From contig JAEEJO010000037.1 of the NCBI GenBank assembly GCA_016281915.1, forward strand, positions 1-64,000: a stretch of DNA of 64,000 nucleotides, read 5' to 3'. The number at the start of each line of letters is the position of its first letter. Within the stretch, counting starts at the first letter, position 1. The notes under the pieces were generated by a model. It was not told the DNA's origin. It was given only the letters and a program-made list of their open reading frames with translations, and did no database searches. Shown in pieces: positions 1 through 6,627 of this stretch. The stretch is from Clostridiales bacterium (GTDB lineage: Bacteria > Bacillota > Clostridia > Oscillospirales > UBA644). Position numbers and translations under genes: made by a program.

Positions 1-30
1 ATCATTCTTTTGCACGGGATACAAAATGCT

Positions 31-339
31 TCAGTTTTGTGAAGCGGAAAGATCTTCATAAACAGCAGTCAACAGCTTTTTAAGAAAATCACGGTCATCA
101 ACGTTGTTTACAAGCAGCATTTTTTTTGCGCCTTCATATGGTGATTCCTCGGACGTATCAGGCATCAGAGATCGCGCTGATGGTGTGGGTTTAGCAAGAA
201 ATCGGTTGTCGTAAATACCGCCTACTATCTTGCCGCGGCAGTAAATGATGTATTCTCCCATCATTGCACGATAGGTAATGCCACTCAGCCCGGATAATTG
301 CTCCATGATAAAATCCAGATATGCCTTGCTTGATGCCAC
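31..339 (-). CDS. TfoX N-terminal domain protein
   Basis: This 102-residue protein matches the TfoX/Sxy N-terminal domain: an N-terminal helix, then a core with the motif RAMMGEYIIYCRGK and a GGIYDNRFLAKPT strand. The separate C-terminal TfoX domain of the proteobacterial competence regulator is absent, so a role in competence should not be assumed; stand-alone N-domain proteins are common in Firmicutes and their function is not settled. The start is a GTG at 339, preceded by AAGGAGAT at good spacing. It is a single-gene unit transcribed away from the tmRNA region. No convincing promoter was identified. Domain assignment is fairly secure; function is unknown. Confidence 0.8.
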   Translation of the reverse strand: MASSKAYLDFIMEQLSGLSGITYRAMMGEYIIYCRGKIVGGIYDNRFLAKPTPSARSLMPDTSEESPYEGAKKMLLVNNVDDRDFLKKLLTAVYEDLSASQN

Positions 340-501
340 TGTCTTATCTCCTTGTCTGGCCTGTCAACCGACGCTTCGGCTGCTCAGCTTTCATGTGTAA
401 TGTTATAAAACCGTTTATCAGAAACGACTAGCACTGTATTTTTATCTTATTCCTGTCAACTTGCAGACTCAGCGCTATCTTTCAAGCTGAAAGGAAATAA
501 T

Positions 502-553
502 AAAGTCCTCGCCCGACATATCCTGATTTGAACAAATGTTCGGGAAGGACTTT
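502..553 (-). terminator. Terminator of the tmRNA gene
   Basis: Arms AAAGTCCT (502-509) and AGGACTTT (546-553) pair, and inner CCCGA/TCGGG segments extend the stem. On the minus strand the hairpin is followed by a T-rich tract. It begins one base beyond the CCA end of the tmRNA at 555, so it fits as its transcription terminator. Confidence 0.7.
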
Positions 554-554
554 C

Positions 555-901
555 TGGTGGAGGCGAGGGGAGTTGAACCCCTGTCCGAAAACTCATCCGC
601 GGGACTTTCTACGAGCGTAGCCGGTTGTTCGTTTTCGCCTTTCGCAGCACAGCAGGCAAAGCTATGAAAGGAACATGCCGAAAGCCGTTACCGGGCTACG
701 GCAATCACCCGGTTAACGTTCACCGCTCATCGACGCCTCTTTCCGCGCCGCGGTACTCGCGGAAGAGACGGCCGCCTTTAGTTAGGCAGCAGCTAATTCT
801 GTTCTATTAGCGTTTAATTTTAAAAGTTTGCAGGTTATAGCGGTCTGCGCGCTGCTCGCTTATCCGGCTTCAAAATCCCCGTCGAAATCCGGTACGCCCC
901 C
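555..901 (-). ncRNA. ssrA: Transfer-messenger RNA (tmRNA)
   Basis: The 347-nt RNA rescues stalled ribosomes by trans-translation. The 5' end GGGGGCG (895-901 on the minus strand) pairs with the 3' CGCCUCC, followed by an encoded ACCA end at 555. The 3' part has the tRNA-like T arm (GGGGUUCAACUCCCC), and the 5' part reads UACCGGAUUUCGACGGGGA, a tmRNA hallmark. The tag reading frame before a UAA stop reads ANRTELAAA with a GCU resume codon, so the full tag would be A-ANRTELAAA. The pseudoknot region lies between the tag and the T arm. A strong promoter lies upstream and a terminator directly downstream. Confidence 0.96.
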
Positions 902-923
902 ATATCTGCATGAATTACATTAT

Positions 924-952
924 ATTATAGCACATTAATGCGGTTTTGTCAA
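924..952 (-). promoter_or_regulatory. Consensus sigma-A promoter of ssrA
   Basis: On the minus strand a perfect TTGACA (947-952) and a perfect TATAAT (924-929) are separated by 17 bases. Transcription would start near 917, leaving a short leader of about 16 bases for RNase P to remove from the mature 5' end at 901. Confidence 0.88.
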
Positions 953-1024
953 TCTCGTTATCCGTAATCCGCCCCACCTCCCCTGCCCGCTATTTTATTC
1001 TTTTTTTCCGGAATAAAATTTCTA

Positions 1025-1053
1025 TTGAATTTTTTCTTTTTTTATGTTATACT
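1025..1053 (+). promoter_or_regulatory. Promoter of the YgjV-like gene
   Basis: TTGAAT (1025-1030), a 17-base spacer and TATACT (1048-1053). The -35 box overlaps the first in-frame TTG of the long open frame, which rules that codon out as the start and supports the ATG at 1088. Confidence 0.7.
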
Positions 1054-1087
1054 GTTTTTCGGATTCATTTGCAGACACGGAGGGCGT

Positions 1088-1606
1088 ATGGGACCTTTTG
1101 AGATATTCGCGCAGGCTCTCGGCTTCATAGGCGCGGGAATATATATATTTTCATTTCAGATTCGAGACGTAAAGAAACTCTTTATTTTTCAGTCTCTGGG
1201 CGCAGTGTTTTTTACCGTTCATTTTATACTTCTTGGCGCATATACCGGCGCTCTTCAGAACTCGCTTGCGATACTGCGCGGAATAATACTTCTTTTTCAC
1301 GGCAAAAAGTGGGCGAGCAGTAAATTCACACTTGCCGGACTGATACTTTTATTTATTGTTTCGGGCATCATCACCTATTCTGGGCCGCTCGGTCTTTTGC
1401 CGATGATCGCAATGATCGTAAGCACGATAGCCATGTGGACTCACGACGGATTCAAGATACGTGTAACGCAGCTTGCAGCGACATCCCCGTTCTGGCTGAT
1501 ATACAACGTATCGGTAATGTCTGTTTCGGGAATAATCACCGAAACGTTCAACATTATTTCGGTAATCATATCTTTTATACGATACGGCAAACATTACGAC
1601 AGCTGA
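1088..1606 (+). CDS. YgjV-family inner membrane protein
   Basis: A 172-residue polytopic membrane protein with about six hydrophobic segments. It resembles the YgjV family: the early stretch GFIGAGIYIFSFQ, a middle LRG motif after the third segment, and the closing segment ending FIRYGK. The start is ATG 1088 with CGGAGGG just upstream; the reading frame is open from 1025, but that region carries the promoter. It stands alone in front of a carboxypeptidase gene, with a 49-base gap. The biochemical role of the family is not known. Confidence 0.75.
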   Translation: MGPFEIFAQALGFIGAGIYIFSFQIRDVKKLFIFQSLGAVFFTVHFILLGAYTGALQNSLAILRGIILLFHGKKWASSKFTLAGLILLFIVSGIITYSGPLGLLPMIAMIVSTIAMWTHDGFKIRVTQLAATSPFWLIYNVSVMSVSGIITETFNIISVIISFIRYGKHYDS

Positions 1607-1655
1607 TCGTGAACAATGACTTGAACATATACGGAAAACGGAAAGGACTTATATT

Positions 1656-3158
1656 ATGGAACTGAACGAAGCGCTTGAGCGGTATAAAAAACTTCAGGCA
1701 AAAATGGCCGCCTACGGACACGCGATGTCCCTCATCTATTATGACGGTGTAACTGGAGCACCGAAAGGAACTGCGGCAAACAGAGCGCAGACGCTTTCTG
1801 TCCTCAGCGAAGAGGACTATGTGATCTCAACCGGGAAAGAGACTACTGACCTGCTTGAATATCTTGACAGCCACAGAGAAGAGCTCGGCGAGAAAGACAG
1901 ACGGTCGGTATATCTTGCGCTGAAGGGTATTCGTGAAATGCAGAAAATACCGATGGACGAATATATCGAATATCAGAAGCTGATGGTGGAAGCGGACGAT
2001 ATATGGCACAGAGCAAAAGAGACGAGCGACTTTGAGCTGTTCCGCCCCGTTCTTGAAAAGGTTTTCGAATATACGATCCGTTTTGCACGCTACTGTGCGC
2101 CGGAAAAAGACGTTTACGACTACTGCCTTGACAGATACGCCGAAGGTCTGACCACGGAAACGTGCGATATGTTTTTTGACGCGTTAAAGGAAAAACTTGT
2201 TCCCCTCCTTAAAAGGATATCAGAAAAACCTCAGATTTCCGATGAGTGTATCTGCGGGGATTTTGATGAAAAGGCTCAGGAAGAATTTGCGTATCAGCTC
2301 ATGAAGATTATCGGGCTTGACACCGATCACTGCGGACTGGCAACAACCGAGCATCCCTTTACGACGAGTCTCGGTTCGCACCACGACGTCCGTATTACGA
2401 CCAATTATCACCGTGAAAACGTATCTTATTCAATGTACAGCGTTATTCATGAAGGCGGTCACGCACTTTACGACTCCGGCTCGGAGGACGAACTTGCATA
2501 CACAAACCTTGACGGCGGAGCGGCAATGAATATTCACGAAAGCCAAAGCCGTTTTTATGAAAACATCCTCGGCAGAAGCCGCGGATTCATATCATACATT
2601 TATCCCGTTATGTGCAGATATTTCCCGGAGCAGATGGCAAATCACACAGAAGACGAGCTTTATCGAGCAGTAAACGTCGTAACGCCGTCTCTTATACGCA
2701 CGGAAGCTGATGAGGTAACTTACTGCCTGCACATAATGATACGCTACGAACTCGAAAAAAAGCTGATGCACGGACAGTTGCAGGTCAGGGATCTGCCGAG
2801 TGAATGGAACAGACTTTACAGAGAATATCTGGGAATAGAAGTTCCGTGTGACAGAGAAGGAGTTTTGCAGGACAGCCACTGGTCCGGAGGACTTATCGGA
2901 TACTTCCCTTCATATGCTCTGGGCAGCGCATACGGAGCGCAGTTTTTGCGCAGGATGAAGGAGGATATAGACGTTGAAGGATGTTTGCGCGAAGGAAACT
3001 TTGCCCCGATAAACGCATGGAACAGAGAGCGTATATGGATATTCGGAAGATCTAAAACGCCCGAAGAGCTTCTTGAAAACACGCTCGCAGAGAAATTTGA
3101 TCCGTTTGTTTATACAGACTATCTCGAAAAAAAGTATTCTGAAATCTATAATCTGTGA
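1656..3158 (+). CDS. M32 family metallocarboxypeptidase (carboxypeptidase Taq type)
   Basis: A 500-residue zinc carboxypeptidase that removes C-terminal residues from peptides, likely cytoplasmic since there is no signal peptide. The zinc motif HEGGH is at residues 265-269 and the family signature HESQSR, which supplies the third zinc ligand region, is at 294-299. Length is typical for the family (about 500). An AAAGGA ribosome site precedes ATG 1656. It may be co-transcribed with the small membrane protein upstream. A weak hairpin follows the gene at 3171-3196. Confidence 0.95.
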   Translation: MELNEALERYKKLQAKMAAYGHAMSLIYYDGVTGAPKGTAANRAQTLSVLSEEDYVISTGKETTDLLEYLDSHREELGEKDRRSVYLALKGIREMQKIPMDEYIEYQKLMVEADDIWHRAKETSDFELFRPVLEKVFEYTIRFARYCAPEKDVYDYCLDRYAEGLTTETCDMFFDALKEKLVPLLKRISEKPQISDECICGDFDEKAQEEFAYQLMKIIGLDTDHCGLATTEHPFTTSLGSHHDVRITTNYHRENVSYSMYSVIHEGGHALYDSGSEDELAYTNLDGGAAMNIHESQSRFYENILGRSRGFISYIYPVMCRYFPEQMANHTEDELYRAVNVVTPSLIRTEADEVTYCLHIMIRYELEKKLMHGQLQVRDLPSEWNRLYREYLGIEVPCDREGVLQDSHWSGGLIGYFPSYALGSAYGAQFLRRMKEDIDVEGCLREGNFAPINAWNRERIWIFGRSKTPEELLENTLAEKFDPFVYTDYLEKKYSEIYNL

Positions 3159-3170
3159 TAAATACCATAA

Positions 3171-3196
3171 GGGGAGAGCTTATACTGCCTCTCCCC
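3171..3196 (+). terminator. Hairpin after the M32 peptidase gene
   Basis: GGGGAGAG (3171-3178) pairs with CTCTCCCC (3189-3196) over a 10-base loop. The following bases are TATCTATC, not a clean U tract, so termination strength is uncertain. Confidence 0.5.
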
Positions 3197-3247
3197 TATC
3201 TATCAGAACGAGAAGAGCGATTTAACACAAAAGTCACAATTTGGGAC

Positions 3248-3276
3248 TTGTAATATCCAGCAAACTATGGTATAAT
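3248..3276 (+). promoter_or_regulatory. Promoter of tRNA-Trp
   Basis: TTGTAA (3248-3253), a 17-base spacer and a perfect TATAAT (3271-3276). Predicted start lies about 20 bases before the mature tRNA. Confidence 0.75.
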
Positions 3277-3304
3277 AGTTAAGCTTGAAAAAGCGATATC
3301 ACAC

Positions 3305-3380
3305 AGGGGTATAGCTCAGCAGGTAGAGCAGCGGTCTCCAAAACCGCGTGCCGAGGGTTCGATCCCTTCTGCCCCTGCCA
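3305..3380 (+). tRNA. tRNA-Trp (CCA)
   Basis: A 76-nt cloverleaf. The acceptor stem AGGGGTA/TGCCCCT has one G-U pair, the D arm reads AGCTCAGCAGGTAGAGCA, and the anticodon stem GCGGT/ACCGC encloses loop CTCCAAA with anticodon CCA. The T arm GAGGGTTCGATCCCTT is intact and the 3' CCA is encoded. A strong terminator begins immediately after it. Confidence 0.97.
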
Positions 3381-3418
3381 AAAAAGCCTCTTTTGCCAAC
3401 AGACAAAAGAGGCTTTTT
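3381..3418 (+). terminator. Terminator of tRNA-Trp
   Basis: A 15-base arm AAAAAGCCTCTTTTG (3381-3395) and its complement at 3404-3418 form a long hairpin that ends in a T run. Confidence 0.85.
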
Positions 3419-3460
3419 GATTGATTACGGTATATGTTTCAGAAAGGATGTGATCCCTGC

Positions 3461-4267
3461 ATGGATGCATTAGACGCAATCAGAAAAAGAAGAAGTGTAA
3501 GAACGTTTGAAAGCCCCGTTACTGCAGAAGACGCTCAAATGATACTCGATTATGCGGAAAACGCTGATAATCCGTATAATATTCCGATCAGCTGGAGCAT
3601 TCCTGACAGCACGAAATTCGGTCTTTCCAGCCCTGTGATAGTAGGAACAGATACGTTTATCGCAGGCAAGATGAAACGCACCGAGCACGCGGAAGAGGCT
3701 TTCGGCTTTTCATTTGAAAAAGTTGTTTTGTTTGCGGAGAGTATCGGCGTAGGAACGACGTGGATAGCCGGAACGATGAACAGAAACGCTTTTGAGAGCG
3801 CTGTCGGGCTTGGTGAAGGCGAAGTTATGCCGTGCGTAAGTCCGCTGGGATATCCGGCGAAGAAAATGTCGGTTCGCGAAGCCGTAATGCGCAAAGGTAT
3901 AGGCGCAGACAGCCGTCTTGACTTCGGCGATCTGTTTTTTGACGGAGAAACCGATAAACCTCTGTCAAAAGAAGCCGCAGGAAAACTTGCAGAAGTTCTT
4001 GAAGCTGTCAGACTTGCCCCGTCGGCAGTCAACAAACAGCCATGGCGTGTGGCAGTATGCGAAGATGCGGTTCATTTTTACGAAAAGCAAAGCCGTGGAT
4101 ACGATGACGGCATATGGGACCTGCAAAAGATCGATATGGGCATCGCACTTTGTCATTTTGAGCTTGCTGCGGCGCAGCTCGGCATAGACGTTAAATTTAT
4201 GATCAAAAACCCCTGTCCTGACAGAGCGGACGGGTTGAAATATATCGCATCGTATTCTGTAAAGTAA
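3461..4267 (+). CDS. Nitroreductase family protein
   Basis: A 268-residue protein of the FMN-dependent nitroreductase superfamily. The N-terminus carries the family pattern AIRKRRSVRTFE, and the second half has the matching VRLAPSAVNKQPWR, used for FMN binding. The middle segment FAESIGVGTTWIAG is also typical. It resembles the putative TM-nitroreductase subgroup, which spans two half-domains in one chain. I chose ATG 3461, preceded by AAAGGATG; an in-frame ATG at 3434 has a poorer context. Physiological substrate is unknown. It is read from beyond the tRNA-Trp terminator and no separate promoter was recognised. Confidence 0.88.
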   Translation: MDALDAIRKRRSVRTFESPVTAEDAQMILDYAENADNPYNIPISWSIPDSTKFGLSSPVIVGTDTFIAGKMKRTEHAEEAFGFSFEKVVLFAESIGVGTTWIAGTMNRNAFESAVGLGEGEVMPCVSPLGYPAKKMSVREAVMRKGIGADSRLDFGDLFFDGETDKPLSKEAAGKLAEVLEAVRLAPSAVNKQPWRVAVCEDAVHFYEKQSRGYDDGIWDLQKIDMGIALCHFELAAAQLGIDVKFMIKNPCPDRADGLKYIASYSVK

Positions 4268-4344
4268 TACAACTTTACTGTTGTTCGGATCCAGAATAAT
4301 CCGCGTTGTTTGCGCGTGAAGATAATGATACGGAGGATTTATAA

Positions 4345-4746
4345 ATGAAAGACATTGAAAGAGTTTGCAGCTTCCTTGATGAAGCGGGAACTTATTATCT
4401 TGCAACCGTTGAAGGCGATCAGCCGAGGGTTCGTCCCTTCGGAACGGTCCTTCTTTGCAAAGACAGACTTTACATCCAGACGGGCAAGATCAAGCCTGTT
4501 TCAAAACAGCTTGCAGCAAATCCGAAAGCTGAAATATGCGCATTCAAAGACGGTCAATGGCTCCGTGTTTCCGGTGAACTTGAAAATGACGATGACCGCA
4601 ACGTAAAAGTTGCGATGCTTGAGAAAATGCCTTCTCTTAAAGCAATGTACTCACCGGATGACGGAAATATGCAGATGCTCTTTTTCAAAAACGCTGTCGC
4701 AACGTTCAGCTCGTTCACGTCTGCACCTGAGACAGTTAAACTCTGA
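4345..4746 (+). CDS. Pyridoxamine 5'-phosphate oxidase-like flavin protein
   Basis: A 133-residue split-barrel protein. The opening pattern (helix, then YYLATVEGDQPRVRPFG, then IQTGKIKPVSKQL) is that of the small FMN-binding pyridoxamine-phosphate-oxidase-like family that includes NimC/NimA-like proteins. It is too short for a true PdxH, so vitamin B6 synthesis is unlikely; an FMN-dependent reductase is more plausible. CGGAGGAT precedes ATG 4345. It follows the nitroreductase by 77 bases, so the two flavin proteins may be co-expressed. A palindromic hairpin follows. Confidence 0.85.
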   Translation: MKDIERVCSFLDEAGTYYLATVEGDQPRVRPFGTVLLCKDRLYIQTGKIKPVSKQLAANPKAEICAFKDGQWLRVSGELENDDDRNVKVAMLEKMPSLKAMYSPDDGNMQMLFFKNAVATFSSFTSAPETVKL

Positions 4747-4757
4747 TAACACATAAA

Positions 4758-4786
4758 TGCGGACCGTCTTCTGAAGACGGTCCGCA
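4758..4786 (+). terminator. Palindromic hairpin after the flavin protein gene
   Basis: A nearly perfect inverted repeat: TGCGGACCGTCTTC and its complement, with almost no loop. There is no U tract on either side, so it is a weak terminator candidate or an mRNA-stabilising hairpin. Confidence 0.45.
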
Positions 4787-4883
4787 AAACGGAAAACGGG
4801 TCGCGGAATACAGCGTTTTAGCCTATTCTGTTAAATGGCTCAGATCAAAAAACGAATTAAACGTATACAAGGTGATAACAGTC

Positions 4884-5834
4884 ATGAAAAAATATATAGC
4901 AACGGCAGTATCTGCATGCATTGTGATACTGCTTGCGGTATTGTGCATTTTATTTAGAGGCGAAGGTTTTTCCGCTCTTCAGGAAGAGACGTTCAAACTT
5001 CTCACTGTCATTTGCGCCGCGAGCGCTCTTTACTGCTTCGTCGTTGGCGAAATAACGAAGAACTATTCACAGATGGATAAACTCTGGAGCATTCTGCCGA
5101 TAGTATATGCGTGGATAATCGCAGCTAAGGGAGATTTTTCCTTGCGTCTTATCGTATACGCCGTTATCGTAACCGCATGGGGCATACGGCTGACGGTGAA
5201 TTTTGCCAGAAAAGGCGCATACAGGTTGAAATTCTGGGAAGGAAGAGAAGATTACCGCTGGTCTGTCGTAAAAAGCAGCCCGGTATTCAGTAACGGATTT
5301 TTATGGACACTTTTCGATCTGTTTTTTATCAGTATATATCAAAATCTTCTTGTCCTGGCGATTTGTCTGCCCGCGCTCGCATGCATGGGCTCTTCTGAGC
5401 CGTTTGCTGCCGCGGATATTGTCGCAGCGGTCTTGGCTGTGGCGTTTCTGGTGCTCGAAACTGTTGCCGACGAATATCAGTGGAACTTTCATAAAAAGAA
5501 ACAGGGATTTCTTGCCGAAGGAAAAACGCTTTCCGAGCTCCCGTCGCCATATAATCTCGGCTTTAACACCTTAGGTCCGTGGAGCCGTATGCGCCATCCG
5601 AATTATCTTGGTGAGCAGGGAATATGGCTGAGTCTTTATCTTTTCACCATAGGCGCGGGCGTAACAAGTAACGGTATTTTCAATATCACCGCGATAGGTC
5701 CGCTTTTGCTTATTCTTCTGTTTATGGGCAGCTCTGCTCTCGGCGAAAAGATTTCTTCGGGCAAATATCCCTCATATAAGGATTATATAAACCAGGTCTA
5801 TAAATACCTGCCGCTTAAAAAATTCAAACCGTGA
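4884..5834 (+). CDS. DUF1295 / steroid 5-alpha-reductase-like membrane protein
   Basis: A 316-residue polytopic membrane protein. The C-terminal region has the DUF1295 signature GPWSRMRHPNYLGEQGIW and the ending KYPSYKDYINQVYKYLP, shared with the 3-oxo-5-alpha-steroid 4-dehydrogenase/isoprenylcysteine methyltransferase fold. In bacteria the substrate is not known and steroid metabolism should not be inferred. I chose ATG 4884 because AAGGTG (4869-4874) sits at the right distance and overlaps the alternative GTG at 4872. A good terminator follows. Confidence 0.88.
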   Translation: MKKYIATAVSACIVILLAVLCILFRGEGFSALQEETFKLLTVICAASALYCFVVGEITKNYSQMDKLWSILPIVYAWIIAAKGDFSLRLIVYAVIVTAWGIRLTVNFARKGAYRLKFWEGREDYRWSVVKSSPVFSNGFLWTLFDLFFISIYQNLLVLAICLPALACMGSSEPFAAADIVAAVLAVAFLVLETVADEYQWNFHKKKQGFLAEGKTLSELPSPYNLGFNTLGPWSRMRHPNYLGEQGIWLSLYLFTIGAGVTSNGIFNITAIGPLLLILLFMGSSALGEKISSGKYPSYKDYINQVYKYLPLKKFKP

Positions 5835-5857
5835 AGCGTTTAAAAACATATATAAAT

Positions 5858-5891
5858 ATCTCCGCCTTATCAGGGCGGAGATTTGTTTTTT
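5858..5891 (+). terminator. Terminator after the DUF1295 gene
   Basis: ATCTCCGCC (5858-5866) pairs with GGCGGAGAT (5874-5882) and is followed by TTGTTTTTT. Confidence 0.85.
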
Positions 5892-5991
5892 CATTGATTT
5901 CCGAGTATCGGTGAAAACGCAGACACTGCCGTTTCGGCTGAAAGCCATAAATCAGGTACAGAGGGAATGTATGCCTATGACCGGTCAACTT

Positions 5992-6624
5992 TTACGCGTG
6001 CAATTTTTTTGACAGTCCCCAGAATGCTATCGAAGCCCCCCAGCTTAAAAGACAGATGGAGATAAGAAATACGAAGCCTATTCCCCATCCCCAGAAAAGA
6101 AAACCGTAGATATCCGTTGTCGGGTCTGAATGTCCCTTCCAGCCCACGGCATTGATCACAGAATAGACCGCGCCGTAAAGGAACGTGGGAAGGATTCCCC
6201 ATAACGTGACGGAAAAGGGGTATGCGCGCCGTGGAGTTATAAGAAGCATTTTAACCATTCCAAGCAGAGGAACGATCAGATGGAACCAGAGGTTTGCGCG
6301 AAGATACATAAAACCGTATCCGTATACTGGACCGAGAAAACCGATGACAACAAGAAACGTAACCGTTACAACAGTCGTTCCGACAAGCTGAAAGATGAAT
6401 AGCCAGTCGGGGATAACGGAATTCTTTTTTATAAGAGAGAAAACGAGCATAACAAGTGATGAAAGCGCACACAGAAGGTTAGACTGGACGGTATAATACT
6501 TTAAGGCGCCCCACCCTCTTGCCGACAGAGAATCATCCGTGTGGGCGGTCATCATAAGTATAAGGGCGAATATGACAAAAACGACGATTGCGACGTCAAG
6601 AACGATTATAGCTGTTTTTTTCAT
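5992..6624 (-). CDS. Pr6Pr-like six-helix membrane protein
   Basis: A 210-residue membrane protein with six hydrophobic segments. The YYTVQSNLL motif after the first segment and a following TFLVVIGF segment resemble Pr6Pr / FAR-17a-AIG1-like membrane proteins. No catalytic motif can be named with confidence. Its ATG lies three bases after the stop of the GH2 glycosidase, so it is the last gene of the three-gene glycosidase operon. A link to sugar use is suggested only by position. Confidence 0.7.
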   Translation of the reverse strand: MKKTAIIVLDVAIVVFVIFALILMMTAHTDDSLSARGWGALKYYTVQSNLLCALSSLVMLVFSLIKKNSVIPDWLFIFQLVGTTVVTVTFLVVIGFLGPVYGYGFMYLRANLWFHLIVPLLGMVKMLLITPRRAYPFSVTLWGILPTFLYGAVYSVINAVGWKGHSDPTTDIYGFLFWGWGIGFVFLISICLLSWGASIAFWGLSKKLHA

Positions 6625-6627
6625 TTG

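Noticed and set aside
1025-1087. Longer N-terminus for the YgjV-like protein
   Set aside because: This part coincides with the -35 and -10 promoter boxes, so translation from TTG 1025 is not possible; ATG 1088 has a good ribosome site.
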